A stretch of DNA of 64,000 nt from Rhodoglobus sp. (GTDB taxonomy: Bacteria; Actinomycetota; Actinomycetes; Actinomycetales; Microbacteriaceae), in assembly GCA_025464445.1 (NCBI GenBank), contig JAODLY010000021.1, positions 1 to 64,000 of the forward strand. The letters are read 5' to 3'. Each line of letters starts with the position of its first letter. The first letter of the stretch is position 1. The position numbers and the translations under genes were made by a program. Shown piece by piece: positions 9,692 to 17,360 of this stretch. Under the pieces are notes generated by a model. It worked only from the letters and a program-made list of their open reading frames with translations. It had not been told where the DNA came from and did not search any database.

Positions 9692-9731
9692 GTAACAGAA
9701 CCGAAACACGCTGACACACCCTGCGTAATCT
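9692..9731 (+). promoter_or_regulatory. Putative GlnR box and -10 of the ammonium transporter gene
   Basis: GTAAC (9692-9696), six bases, then GAAAC (9703-9707) is an exact match to the a-b half-site pair recognised by actinobacterial GlnR. A TAATCT at 9726-9731 is a plausible -10, which places the box around -35 to -46, an activating position. A small hairpin, GCCTCG-TACC-CGAGGC (9747-9762), lies in the roughly 85-base leader. GlnR control is inferred; the glnR gene is not in this window. Confidence 0.45.
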
Positions 9732-9822
9732 CGGCACCCCAAACTTGCCTCGTACCCGAGGCACGACCCTGACTGTGCGGACCCGACGGTGCATCCTTCG
9801 CTGCAACAAAGAGAGGTACACA

Positions 9823-11148
9823 ATGGATTCAGGCAATACCGGCTATTTGCTCCTGGCATCTGCCCTCGTTCTCCTGATGACTCCAGGCCTGGCGTTCTTC
9901 TACGGTGGACTCGTCAAGGCCAAGTCGGTCATCAGCATGATGATGATGAGCTTCGGGGCCATCGGCCTCATCGGTGTGCTCTGGGCGCTGTACGGCTACG
10001 CGATCTCCTTCAGCAACGCCGGCGGACCCGGCTACGTCGGTCTTGACGGCTTCTGGGGCATCAACCTCGGCAACGTCGGACTCGCCGGCCCCTACGAGGG
10101 CGCTCTCGCGGGAACCGCAGTAGCTCCCGCCAACTGGCCGGAACTCGCCTTCGTCGCCTTCCAGGCGACATTCGCGATCATCACCGTGGCACTCATTTCC
10201 GGTGCCATCGCCGACCGCGCGAAGTTCGGCTCCTGGATGATCTTCGCCGGAATCTGGGGAACGCTGATCTACTTCCCGGTTGCGAGCTGGGTCTTCAACT
10301 TCACGCTCGGTGACAACGCGAACGCGGCGCCCTTCTCCGCCGCCAACTTCTCCGACGGAGGCTGGCTGACATTCGGCCTGCAGAACGTGTTCGGCGTCGG
10401 CGCACTCGACTTCGCAGGTGGAACCGCGGTGCACATCGACGCCGGTGCTGCGGCACTCGCCCTCGCTCTCGTGCTCGGCAAGCGCGTCGGATTCGCGAAG
10501 GGCCTCAGCGTCCCTCACAACCCGCCGTTCGTGCTTCTCGGCGCCGGCCTGCTCTGGTTCGGCTGGTTCGGCTTCAACGCCGGGTCGGAGCTGGCAGCTG
10601 ACGGCTTCGCCGCTATCGCCTTCATCAACACGCTCATCGCTCCGGCGGCCGCGCTGCTGGGATGGCTGCTCGTGGAGAAGATCAGGGATGGCAAGCCCAC
10701 CTCCGTCGGTGCCGCGTCGGGTGCCGTCGCCGGCCTCGTTGCGATCACCCCCGCCTGTGCGTTCCTGAACCCGGGCTGGGCGCTCGTGCTCGGCATCATC
10801 GCCGGCGTCATCTGCGCGCTCGCGATCGACCTGAAGTTCAAGCTCGGCTTCGACGACTCGCTCGACGTCGTGGGTGTCCACCTCGTCGGTGGTCTCGTCG
10901 GAACCTTGTTCCTCGGGTTCTTCGCCACCGGCGCCGGCCTCATCTACAGCGGTTCGTTCGCGCAGCTCGCCGTGCAGGCGATCGCGGCGTTCTCGGTGAT
11001 GATCTACTCCTTCGTCGGAGCGTTCGTCATCGGGTTCATCATCGAGAAGACGATCGGTTTCCGCATCAAGAACGAAGATGAGATCGCCGGCATCGACACC
11101 GTGGTCCACGGTGAAGAGGGCTACGTTCTGACAGACGTCAAGGCCTAG
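9823..11148 (+). CDS. amt: Ammonium transporter Amt
   Basis: Amt/AmtB channel of 441 residues with eleven membrane segments, moving ammonium into the cell. The twin histidines of the pore are both present: His204 in TAVHIDAG and His353 in GVHLVGG. The substrate-site Asp196 is in LDFAGG. The start ATG 9823 follows GAGAGG and gives a family-like N-terminus; the longer in-frame start at 9745 would lie in the leader. Nitrogen control by GlnR is suggested by the upstream box. A strong terminator follows, and a degenerate Amt-like gene lies directly behind it. Confidence 0.95.
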   Translation: MDSGNTGYLLLASALVLLMTPGLAFFYGGLVKAKSVISMMMMSFGAIGLIGVLWALYGYAISFSNAGGPGYVGLDGFWGINLGNVGLAGPYEGALAGTAVAPANWPELAFVAFQATFAIITVALISGAIADRAKFGSWMIFAGIWGTLIYFPVASWVFNFTLGDNANAAPFSAANFSDGGWLTFGLQNVFGVGALDFAGGTAVHIDAGAAALALALVLGKRVGFAKGLSVPHNPPFVLLGAGLLWFGWFGFNAGSELAADGFAAIAFINTLIAPAAALLGWLLVEKIRDGKPTSVGAASGAVAGLVAITPACAFLNPGWALVLGIIAGVICALAIDLKFKLGFDDSLDVVGVHLVGGLVGTLFLGFFATGAGLIYSGSFAQLAVQAIAAFSVMIYSFVGAFVIGFIIEKTIGFRIKNEDEIAGIDTVVHGEEGYVLTDVKA

Positions 11149-11164
11149 TCGCAACACACAGCAA

Positions 11165-11196
11165 AAGGGGTGCCGCTCGCAGGAGCGGCACCCCTT
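11165..11196 (+). terminator. Rho-independent-type terminator after amt
   Basis: A 14-base perfect stem (11165-11178 with 11183-11196) closes a GCAG loop, 17 bases after the amt stop codon. The T run is short, as is common in GC-rich Actinobacteria. Confidence 0.8.
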
Positions 11197-11219
11197 ACTG
11201 TTCTCATGGAGGGTGACCG

Positions 11220-12278
11220 GTGGGTAACTGGCCTGTTGTGGTCGTGGCGGTTGCCGCGAACCTCCTCGTGCTGGTTTCGCTCGCCGCCGTGGATTCGCGG
11301 ATGCTGCCCACGGCACCCTGGTTGCGATCCGGCATCCTTTCCCTCGCCTGCGCGGGCACCGGGATCGTCGCGTGGCTGGCGCTCGCCCCATTGCTCGCCA
11401 CCTCGGTGACGGGCGAGCTCTACCTGCCGATCGCCGCCCTCGGGGGGGTTGCCGCGTTTCTCGCGACGCTCGCCGTCCGGGGTGTCGGCGCGGGCATCCC
11501 GATAACCCTTGCGTTCGGCATGCTGTGGAGCGCCATCGTGTTCGTGCCAGCCGCGGTGCTGTCGTTCTCTTCGCTGCCTGGGCCGTTCGGGCTCGAGCCC
11601 GTGGACCACGGCGGCTCGCTCGCGGTCAACGTCGCGGGAGGGGCGGCCGCGCTCGGGGTGCTGCTCGCGGCGGGGTCGAAGGCGAGGCGCCCGCGGTCGG
11701 CGACGATCAGGATCCAGACCGGCGTGCTGGCGGTCATCGGCATGAGCGCCGGCTGGATAGCCTGGCTCGCAAGCGCCGAACTGGCTATCGACGACGTGAC
11801 GCCCGCGATAGTGCTCAACGGCGTCGTCGGCGCTCTCGGCGGCGCGGGCGGCTGGCTCGTGGTGCAGCGCATCCGGCACCAGCGCACAACCCTCAGTGCC
11901 GTCGCCGCGGGGCTGCTGAGCGGCCTCGTCTCGATCACGGCCGGGGCGCCGCTGTTCACACCCGTGTCCGCTGCGGCGGCCGGCGTGCTCTCCGGTGCTG
12001 CGGCCTGCATCTTCACGCTCAACCGGGTCGGGGCATCCCGACGCCAGCAGTGGTTCATCGTCGGCTCGCACCTCGTTGCAGGCACCGCGAGCCTGTTCCT
12101 GCTCGGGCTGCTCGCGAGTGGCGTCGGGTTCGTGTTCACCGGCCAGCTGCTGCTCATCCAGAACCAGGTCGAGAGCGCCCTGCTCATTGCCGGGTATTCG
12201 ACAGCGATATCCTTCGTGCTGTGGTTGGTGTTGAAGAGAGCCGTCGCGAAGTCTCCCGTGCAGGTGGTCGAAGCGTGA
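11220..12278 (+). CDS. Degenerate Amt-like membrane protein lacking one pore histidine
   Basis: Membrane protein of 352 residues that aligns by eye with the neighbouring Amt from about its fourth membrane segment to the end. Matching blocks are VDHGGSLAVN with LDFAGGTAVH, LLSGLVSITAG with AVAGLVAITPA, and FIVGSHLVAG with DVVGVHLVGG. The substrate Asp is kept (Asp129), the second pore His is kept (His284), but the first pore His is Asn137. The N-terminal part is shorter and unlike Amt. The GTG start has GGAGGG seven bases upstream. Transport is doubtful; a sensor or partner of Amt is possible. Its end overlaps the DUF2071 gene by four bases. Confidence 0.8.
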   Translation: MGNWPVVVVAVAANLLVLVSLAAVDSRMLPTAPWLRSGILSLACAGTGIVAWLALAPLLATSVTGELYLPIAALGGVAAFLATLAVRGVGAGIPITLAFGMLWSAIVFVPAAVLSFSSLPGPFGLEPVDHGGSLAVNVAGGAAALGVLLAAGSKARRPRSATIRIQTGVLAVIGMSAGWIAWLASAELAIDDVTPAIVLNGVVGALGGAGGWLVVQRIRHQRTTLSAVAAGLLSGLVSITAGAPLFTPVSAAAAGVLSGAAACIFTLNRVGASRRQQWFIVGSHLVAGTASLFLLGLLASGVGFVFTGQLLLIQNQVESALLIAGYSTAISFVLWLVLKRAVAKSPVQVVEA

Positions 12279-12994
12279 CCGAGCCGGAGTCGATATCCCT
12301 CACCGCCCCCGAACTGCATGGCAAGGTCGTGGCGAGCCAGAGATGGTCGCGCGTGACCTTCCTGCACTGGCGGATTGCCGAGTCCGTCGTCGCACCGTTG
12401 CTGCCCGCGGGGGTCAGGCCAGACATCCACGACGGGTCCAGCTGGGTGGGCCTCATCGCCTTCTACCTCGACCGGGCGACGCTTGGCGGGCCCGCTATCC
12501 CATTCTTCGATGGGTTCACCGAGATCAATGTGCGGGTCTACGGGGTCGACCAGCGGGGACGGCGCGGGGTGTACTTCCTCACCCTCGAGGCATCCAGGCT
12601 CGCCGCCGTGCTCGCCGCCCGCACCGCTTTCTCGCTGCCGTACCGCTGGTCGTACACGTCGATACGCGACCTGCACGGGGTCATCGAGTACACGGCATCC
12701 CGGCACTCCGGGCGCGGCGGTACCAAGATCGTCGCGCGCCCAGGCATTCAGCCCATGGTCGGGGATGCCACTGCCGACTTCCTCACCGCGCGCTGGGGTC
12801 TCTTCACGACCGACCGCAAGGGCACGGTGTTCCTGCCCAACCACCACGAGCCGTGGGAGCTGTTCTCCGCCGAGCTCATCACGCTCGAGGACTCCCTGCT
12901 CGAACTCAGCGGCATCTCGGGCGTCGCTGGCCGTGCGCCCGACTCGGTGCTGTACAGCCCCGGGGTTACTACACGGTTCGGGGCTGGGCGCTAG
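12275..12994 (+). CDS. DUF2071 (YqjF-like) family protein
   Basis: Soluble protein of 239 residues matching the DUF2071/YqjF family, function unknown. Family-like segments are VTFLHWRI near the N-terminus, PFFDGFTEINVRVY in the middle and GVYFLTLEAS. The start is the GTG inside the GTGA overlap with the Amt-like gene, so the two are co-translated. A longer in-frame extension to 11372 is antisense-like arginine-rich sequence and is rejected. No catalytic residues are recognised. Confidence 0.82.
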   Translation: MTEPESISLTAPELHGKVVASQRWSRVTFLHWRIAESVVAPLLPAGVRPDIHDGSSWVGLIAFYLDRATLGGPAIPFFDGFTEINVRVYGVDQRGRRGVYFLTLEASRLAAVLAARTAFSLPYRWSYTSIRDLHGVIEYTASRHSGRGGTKIVARPGIQPMVGDATADFLTARWGLFTTDRKGTVFLPNHHEPWELFSAELITLEDSLLELSGISGVAGRAPDSVLYSPGVTTRFGAGR

Positions 12995-13115
12995 CGGTGA
13001 TTGTCGCGCGTCCCGGCAGGACGTCGGGAGCGGCACCTCGGCCGGAGGTGGAATAGCATTTGGCGCGGACGCCGAATGCGGTGTCGCGTGCTCTTCACTT
13101 TCTAGCGGGAGCAAC

Positions 13116-13367
13116 TTGACTAGTCAGCAAGTCGGTTTCGTCGTCGGAATCGGATTGGGTGCTGTAGCGATCGCGTTCTCGATCTTTGTCTTTGCGCGAC
13201 CGAGAGTTTTTCGGGATATTTTCGTCCAATCTTTCGGTGCGCCCCGTTCGGTGACAGAAAGAACTTTCTCTCGGTCTGGCATCTACTTTGGAGCTTCCTC
13301 AGTGATGGTCGGGGGGATCGTGATAGTTGCGGTCTCAATCATCAACCTCGCCGGTTCGTCTGGCTAA
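13116..13367 (+). CDS. Small two-segment membrane protein, unknown function
   Basis: A frame of 83 residues starting at TTG 13116 with GGGAG four bases upstream. Two hydrophobic stretches (about residues 6-25 and 55-78) flank a polar loop with RVFRDIFVQSF, a typical small two-helix membrane protein. No ATG or GTG start exists in frame, and a longer extension would run through the preceding gene. GC content is visibly lower than its neighbours. Family not recognised. Confidence 0.5.
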   Translation: MTSQQVGFVVGIGLGAVAIAFSIFVFARPRVFRDIFVQSFGAPRSVTERTFSRSGIYFGASSVMVGGIVIVAVSIINLAGSSG

Positions 13368-13425
13368 AGCAATGTGTGATTCGAGAGTTGGGGGTCGGAT
13401 CGTCGCATGGAAGATCGGATAGCAC

Positions 13426-13598
13426 GTGGGAATCTTCGTAATGTATGCAGTCGCGATTCTCTTCGCTTCGTTCGGGGTTGCCATGCTGCGCGTGATCACG
13501 CGCTCAACCATCACCTTCAGGCCGTTCTCGCGCTCGCCATCTCGGGGGCCCTGCTCTTCGTGGCTACGTCTGCCTTGGTGAATTCATTGAGGTCGTGA
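13426..13598 (+). pseudogene. Probable frameshifted small membrane protein
   Basis: A GTG-started frame (13426-13581) begins with a membrane helix, IFVMYAVAILFASFGVAML, then turns into non-hydrophobic, arginine/serine-rich sequence. From about 13520 another frame, ending at the TGA 13596-13598, continues with a second helix (AVLALAISGALLFVATSALV). A single frame change near 13500-13530 would join them into a two-helix protein much like the one just upstream. It could be a real frameshift, a sequencing error, or chance. Confidence 0.35.
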
Positions 13599-13650
13599 CT
13601 TTCCCGGATCGTAAAGTGTCCGCAAGCCCGACAATGGTGGAGTGCCAACG

Positions 13651-14481
13651 GTGGACGATGACCAGGCGATGACGCACACCGCCGAGGATCCCGTTTTCGT
13701 CGCGCGCGTGCGCGAGGCGTACACCGGCAGGCACGACGTGCTCGATGCCCTCGCGTGGCGGCGGCGGCCCGGGATGCCCGCGCCCTCGGGTGCGGCGGAC
13801 CCGGCATCCGCCCTCCCGGCGTTACAGGCGCTCGTGTACGGCCGCGGGGCGCAGGCGCTGGACGCGGGCGAACGGCTTGGGCTCGAGGCATCCCTCGGTC
13901 GGCTGATGGCCGACCTCGAAGCCGACCGTGTGGCGCTGGATGCCGCGCTCGAGGCGGCGCGCGCTGCCACAGCCCTCGCTGCAGAGCCGTCGCCCTTCCC
14001 CACGCCCGCGGCGCGACTGTTCCCGCGCTCGCGCCGACTGCGGTGGACCCTCGCGGCTGCCGCCGTCGCGGCTCTCCTCGTGGCCAGTGCGAGTGTCGCG
14101 ACCGCCCCACGCAATTCGCTCGACGTGTTCGATGCGGCTCAACCGGCGGGCGATCCCACGCCGCCCCCGTGGTTGCTGCAGGCCCGAAGCGTGCAGGCCT
14201 CAGATGTGCGGTGGATCGGCCAGGGGCGGGGATGGGATGTCTTCGTGCACCTCGACGCCGCCGGCCACATCTGCATGACAGTTGTGGAAGCGGACCGCGG
14301 AACCGGTTCGTGCCTGGCACCTGACGCGTTCGCACAGCACGGGTTGAGCGTAGAGCTGCCGTTCGACGGCAACGTCGGAATGTCGGGCAATCCACCCCGC
14401 AACTTCGTGAGCTGGGGCCCGCAAGGCGGATTGCGGGTGAAGACCGGAGTGATCTGCGAGACCTCGGTCTATCCGTGTTGA
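13651..14481 (+). CDS. Unknown single-pass membrane protein
   Basis: About 276 residues from GTG 13651, which has GGAG eight bases upstream; GTG 13642 overlaps that site and is less likely. The N-terminal 120 residues are cytoplasmic, alanine-rich and helical. One membrane segment follows (about 132-152), then an extracytoplasmic domain of roughly 120 residues with cysteines in HICMTV, GSCLAP, VICETS and the terminal YPC, possibly disulfides. TAAAGT at 13611-13616 could be its -10. The layout resembles membrane anti-sigma factors, but no zinc-finger motif is present. Not recognised. Confidence 0.65.
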   Translation: MDDDQAMTHTAEDPVFVARVREAYTGRHDVLDALAWRRRPGMPAPSGAADPASALPALQALVYGRGAQALDAGERLGLEASLGRLMADLEADRVALDAALEAARAATALAAEPSPFPTPAARLFPRSRRLRWTLAAAAVAALLVASASVATAPRNSLDVFDAAQPAGDPTPPPWLLQARSVQASDVRWIGQGRGWDVFVHLDAAGHICMTVVEADRGTGSCLAPDAFAQHGLSVELPFDGNVGMSGNPPRNFVSWGPQGGLRVKTGVICETSVYPC

Positions 14482-14486
14482 ACCCG

Positions 14487-14513
14487 TGGGGGCCGCGGGT
14501 TGGGCGGCCCCCA
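14487..14513. terminator. Bidirectional terminator hairpin between convergent genes
   Basis: A ten-base perfect stem (14487-14496 with 14504-14513) lies between the 3' ends of the unknown membrane protein gene and the lipoprotein gene. No long T run on either side. Confidence 0.55.
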
Positions 14514-14520
14514 ACGGTTG

Positions 14521-15039
14521 TTAGTAGCCCGAGCCGGCCGCGGTCTTCACCTCGTCGCCTGCGGGGGAGACGACCCACCACACACCGCCGAAGCCCTGGC
14601 CGGTGACGTCACCGGCTGCCGCATCCGGGGTGTAGGTGTAGATCGGGCGACCGTTGATGGTGATCTGGTTGCCGCCGTCGGTGCCGACGATAGTGCCGAC
14701 GGTTCCGGTGATGCCCTCGACCACCGGGGTGGTGGTGGCCGATTCGATCGCCGGCCAGAGGGACGCGCATCCGCCGGTGCATGCGCTTGTACCGGAGTTC
14801 GCTGTGTCTTTGTCGAAGAAGTACGCGGTCTTGCCTGCCCCGTCGACGATGATCTCGCCGAGCGAGGTGGTGGCGGTCTTCGCCTCGGTGGACGAGGCCG
14901 GGGCAGCGGTTGCCCCCGAGGATGAACCGGTCGATGGTGTCGTCGTTGTCGGGCTCGAACATCCGGCGAGCGCGGCGACGGCGAGCGCCGAGCCGGCGAT
15001 GGTGATCATGAGCCTGGTTCTCGTGAGTTTCGAGTTCAT
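14521..15039 (-). CDS. Secreted lipoprotein with Yx(F/W)xxD repeats (Lipoprotein_15, COG4315 type)
   Basis: Lipoprotein of 172 residues. The signal peptide ends in the lipobox LAGC, so Cys is lipidated and the protein sits outside the membrane. A serine/threonine linker follows. The body matches the COG4315 family, with TAYFFDKDT, SACTGGCASLWP and a second repeat IYTYTPDAAAG ending in GVWWVVSP. The function of the family is unknown. ATG 15039 is chosen over a longer frame to 15144 because it starts a proper signal peptide after GGAAG. It is divergent from the sigma factor gene and has a matching ECF-type promoter. Confidence 0.85.
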   Translation of the reverse strand: MNSKLTRTRLMITIAGSALAVAALAGCSSPTTTTPSTGSSSGATAAPASSTEAKTATTSLGEIIVDGAGKTAYFFDKDTANSGTSACTGGCASLWPAIESATTTPVVEGITGTVGTIVGTDGGNQITINGRPIYTYTPDAAAGDVTGQGFGGVWWVVSPAGDEVKTAAGSGY

Positions 15040-15087
15040 TGTGGCTTCCCTTGCGAATCTGCGAATGCGGAGGACCCCGCTACCGAT

Positions 15088-15115
15088 AACACGACCGCAG
15101 GGCACCGATAGTTCA
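15088..15115 (-). promoter_or_regulatory. ECF-type promoter of the lipoprotein gene
   Basis: On the minus strand, TGAACT (15115-15110), 16 bases, then CGTGTT (15093-15088). The same motif and spacing occur on the plus strand before the sigma gene. The TGAAC and CGT elements resemble promoters of SigL-type ECF factors. Confidence 0.55.
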
Positions 15116-15161
15116 GCCGGGATGCGAAGGCTGGGAACATCCACAGGTTGCGGCCACCGGG

Positions 15162-15189
15162 TGAACCTTTCGACAGCGGCGTACGTTGT
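15162..15189 (+). promoter_or_regulatory. ECF-type autoregulatory promoter of the sigma/anti-sigma operon
   Basis: TGAACC (15162-15167), 16 bases, then CGTTGT (15184-15189). Transcription would start around 15196, just at the AGGAGG ribosome site, giving a very short leader. Confidence 0.55.
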
Positions 15190-15206
15190 GGGTGTAGGAG
15201 GTGATG

Positions 15207-15713
15207 ATGGCCAGTGAGCAGGACGAGTTGTTGCGAGCGATCCACGACGCCCATGCCCCAGCCTTGTTCCGGTACGTCGTGCGCCTCACCGGGGACCACG
15301 CGTTCGCGCAGGATGTCGTGCAGGAGTCGTTGTTGCGCGCCTGGAAACGCCCGGAGATCCTGGAGCAGGGAGAGGATGCCGCACGCGCCTGGCTCTTCAC
15401 TGTCGCCCGCAACCTCGTCATCGACGACCGCCGCAGCGCCCGCTTCGCTCGGGAGGTCACGACCGACGAGCTACCCGAACGGGCAGGCAGCGACGAGACG
15501 GATGCCGTGCTCGACACCTGGCTCATCTCCGATGCGCTGCTCGCCCTCTCGCTCGAACACCGGACGGTCGTCGTGAGGGCCTACTATTTCGGCAATTCGG
15601 TGGCCGAGATCGCCCGCCGTGAAGGCGTTCCTGAGGGCACTGTCAAGTCCCGGCTGCACTACGCGCTTCGCGCTCTGCGCCTGTCACTGCAGGAGAGGGG
15701 CGTGACCGAGTGA
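15207..15713 (+). CDS. ECF RNA polymerase sigma factor (SigL-like)
   Basis: Group 4 sigma factor of about 168 residues. Region 2 runs from FRYVVRLTGD through QDVVQESLLRAWKRP and AWLFTVARNLVIDDRR. Region 4 contains VVVRAYYFGNS, VAEIARREGVPEGTVKSR, the helix-turn-helix that reads the -35. Of three stacked starts, ATG 15207 has the best spacing (five bases) to AGGAGG. GTGA overlap couples it to the downstream anti-sigma gene. It probably drives its own operon and the divergent lipoprotein gene, because both upstream regions carry the same motif pair. The inducing signal is unknown. Confidence 0.92.
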   Translation: MASEQDELLRAIHDAHAPALFRYVVRLTGDHAFAQDVVQESLLRAWKRPEILEQGEDAARAWLFTVARNLVIDDRRSARFAREVTTDELPERAGSDETDAVLDTWLISDALLALSLEHRTVVVRAYYFGNSVAEIARREGVPEGTVKSRLHYALRALRLSLQERGVTE

Positions 15714-16411
15714 CCGACGCATTCCGCGACTGGGATGCCGCGTACCTGCTCGGCGCGCTCGGCGCCGACGAGCGGCGTGCATTCGAACGCCATCTCTCGA
15801 CCTGCGCCTCCTGCAGTACTGCCGTCGCCGAGCTCGCCGGGATCCCGGGGCTGCTCGGCAAACTCGGGCGGGATGAGGCGGCGGCGCTGCTCTCGAGTTC
15901 CGCCGCCGCCGTTCGCGCGCCTGACCTCGTGCGCGGGCTCGCGGCATCCGTGCGCCGCAGGCGTCGGCGCAACCGGGCACTCGCGGGGATGGTGGCTCTT
16001 GCCGTGGCCGGGGTGCTCGCGGCGTTCGCCGTGGGTGCGTTCGCGCCGGCGTTGCAGGTCGCGAGCCCGACAGCGACCGCTGCGTCGCCCACCGCCGCGA
16101 TCGCCATGGACCAGGTCACGCCCGGTGTCATGACGGCTGACCTTCTGCTCACCGAGAAGGGCTGGGGCACCCGCTTCGACTGGACCTGCACCTACAACAC
16201 CGCGGGCTGGCAGCCCGGCGATGCCCCCGCGAGCTACGAGCTGGTCGCGATCGACGTCACTGGAAATGAGACGATCGTCGCGACCTGGAACTCGACGGGA
16301 GACAAAGCGGGCGGTCTCGTCGCATCGTCGAGCGTCGCGACCTCAGCGATCAGGTCGGTCGAGATCCGCGTGGCCGGCGGCGACACCGCCCTCGTGCGCA
16401 CCAACCTGTAG
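15710..16411 (+). CDS. Zinc-finger anti-sigma factor, single-pass membrane
   Basis: Anti-sigma factor of 233 residues. The ZAS motif is FERHLSTCASC (His-x3-Cys-x2-Cys) at residues 26-36, within a DAAYLLGALGADER segment typical of SigL/SigK-type anti-sigma factors. An arginine cluster (RRRRRRNR) precedes one membrane helix at about 90-112. The outer domain of about 120 residues (GWGTRFDWTCTYN onwards) would sense the envelope. The GTG start overlaps the sigma gene by four bases. Its last 69 bases overlap the end of the EI24 gene on the opposite strand. Confidence 0.88.
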   Translation: MTDAFRDWDAAYLLGALGADERRAFERHLSTCASCSTAVAELAGIPGLLGKLGRDEAAALLSSSAAAVRAPDLVRGLAASVRRRRRRNRALAGMVALAVAGVLAAFAVGAFAPALQVASPTATAASPTAAIAMDQVTPGVMTADLLLTEKGWGTRFDWTCTYNTAGWQPGDAPASYELVAIDVTGNETIVATWNSTGDKAGGLVASSSVATSAIRSVEIRVAGGDTALVRTNL

Positions 16412-17167
16412 GGGCTCGCCCAGCACGCGCCGGCTGAGCAGGGTCGCACCGGCGACCGCGGCGGGCATCACGATCACCGTGCCGAGCGGGATGAGGAACA
16501 GCAGGTAGGTCACCACGCCGAATCCGAGGGACATCCAGGGGCGCGACCGTAGGGCTCGTCGGCGATCGCCCAGCCTGAAGCCGCGCACGTCGAACGCGAG
16601 ACCGGTCAGCTCGATCGTGAGGTACCACCCCGCGACGAAGGCGCCCAAAACGGCGGCGAGGATCGTCCCCACGACGGGAATCAACCCGAGCAGCAACAGC
16701 CCGAGACCGGCGAGGAGCGTCGGCGGGAGCATCCGGAGTCCATCGGCGATGCCGAGACCTGTCGAGCGCCAGAATCCGGATGCCGCTTCGCTCGCGATAC
16801 CCCCAGAGCGCTGTTCCACATGCCGCCAGATGCGTTCGTAGAAGGGCTGCCCCACGATCAGGGTCACCGCGGTGAACGTGTTGATGAGGATGAGCACGGC
16901 CACGCCCAGGAAGGCCAGCCCAACTACCACGCGGATGCCGGTGCGCAACGGCTCGTCCCATCCGGTGGCGAACGGTGTGACCGCGGCGGCGATGGTCTCG
17001 AGGTTGAGCCCGAGCGCGATGATCGCGGCGACGAACGCCACCTCGACGATGAGCGCGGGAATGAGGCCGAGGATCATGAGCCCTGGGGCCGTGCGCCACA
17101 CCCCGAAACCGCGGCCGATGAGGCCCACCCCGGCGAAGAAGTCGCGGAGGCGGGAAGCTTTGGGCAT
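16343..17167 (-). CDS. EI24 domain (CysZ-like) membrane protein
   Basis: Membrane protein of 274 residues with about five to six helices, matching the EI24/CysZ family. CysZ imports sulfate in enterobacteria, but no sulfate genes lie nearby and the substrate is not known here. Supporting segments are VGQPFYERIWRHVE after the second helix pair and the final helix LIPLGTVIVMPAAVAGATLL. TAGTTT six bases before ATG 17167 indicates a leaderless transcript. The C-terminal 23 codons lie antisense to the end of the anti-sigma gene. Confidence 0.83.
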   Translation of the reverse strand: MPKASRLRDFFAGVGLIGRGFGVWRTAPGLMILGLIPALIVEVAFVAAIIALGLNLETIAAAVTPFATGWDEPLRTGIRVVVGLAFLGVAVLILINTFTAVTLIVGQPFYERIWRHVEQRSGGIASEAASGFWRSTGLGIADGLRMLPPTLLAGLGLLLLGLIPVVGTILAAVLGAFVAGWYLTIELTGLAFDVRGFRLGDRRRALRSRPWMSLGFGVVTYLLFLIPLGTVIVMPAAVAGATLLSRRVLGEPLQVGAHEGGVAAGHADLDRPDR

Positions 17168-17173
17168 AAGTCG

Positions 17174-17179
17174 AAACTA
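17174..17179 (-). promoter_or_regulatory. -10 box of leaderless EI24 gene
   Basis: TAGTTT on the minus strand, six bases before ATG 17167, lying between the gene and the 3' end of tRNA-Val(CAC). Confidence 0.5.
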
Positions 17180-17185
17180 CTCGCG

Positions 17186-17258
17186 TGGGCGATACCGGAC
17201 TCGAACCGATGACCTCTTCCGTGTGAAGGAAGCGCGCTACCAACTGCGCCAATCGCCC
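17186..17258 (-). tRNA. tRNA-Val (anticodon CAC)
   Basis: Full cloverleaf of 73 bases on the minus strand: acceptor GGGCGAT/ATCGCCC, anticodon stem CTTCC/GGAAG with loop TTCACAC, and T-loop TTCGAGT. Discriminator A; CCA is not encoded. Divergent from the Gly-Cys-Val cluster. Confidence 0.96.
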
Positions 17259-17303
17259 GCGGACCCAATCTTGCCACAGGATGCCGACCCGCCCGTAACG
17301 CGA

Positions 17304-17333
17304 TTGGCTCCGGTCGGTCGCATCGGCTACAGT
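17304..17333 (+). promoter_or_regulatory. Probable promoter of the tRNA-Gly/Cys/Val cluster
   Basis: TTGGCT (17304-17309), 18 bases, then TACAGT (17328-17333), 27 bases before the mature tRNA-Gly 5' end. Confidence 0.45.
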
Positions 17334-17360
17334 CATCTAGCACGCAGAAATGCGGGCAAT

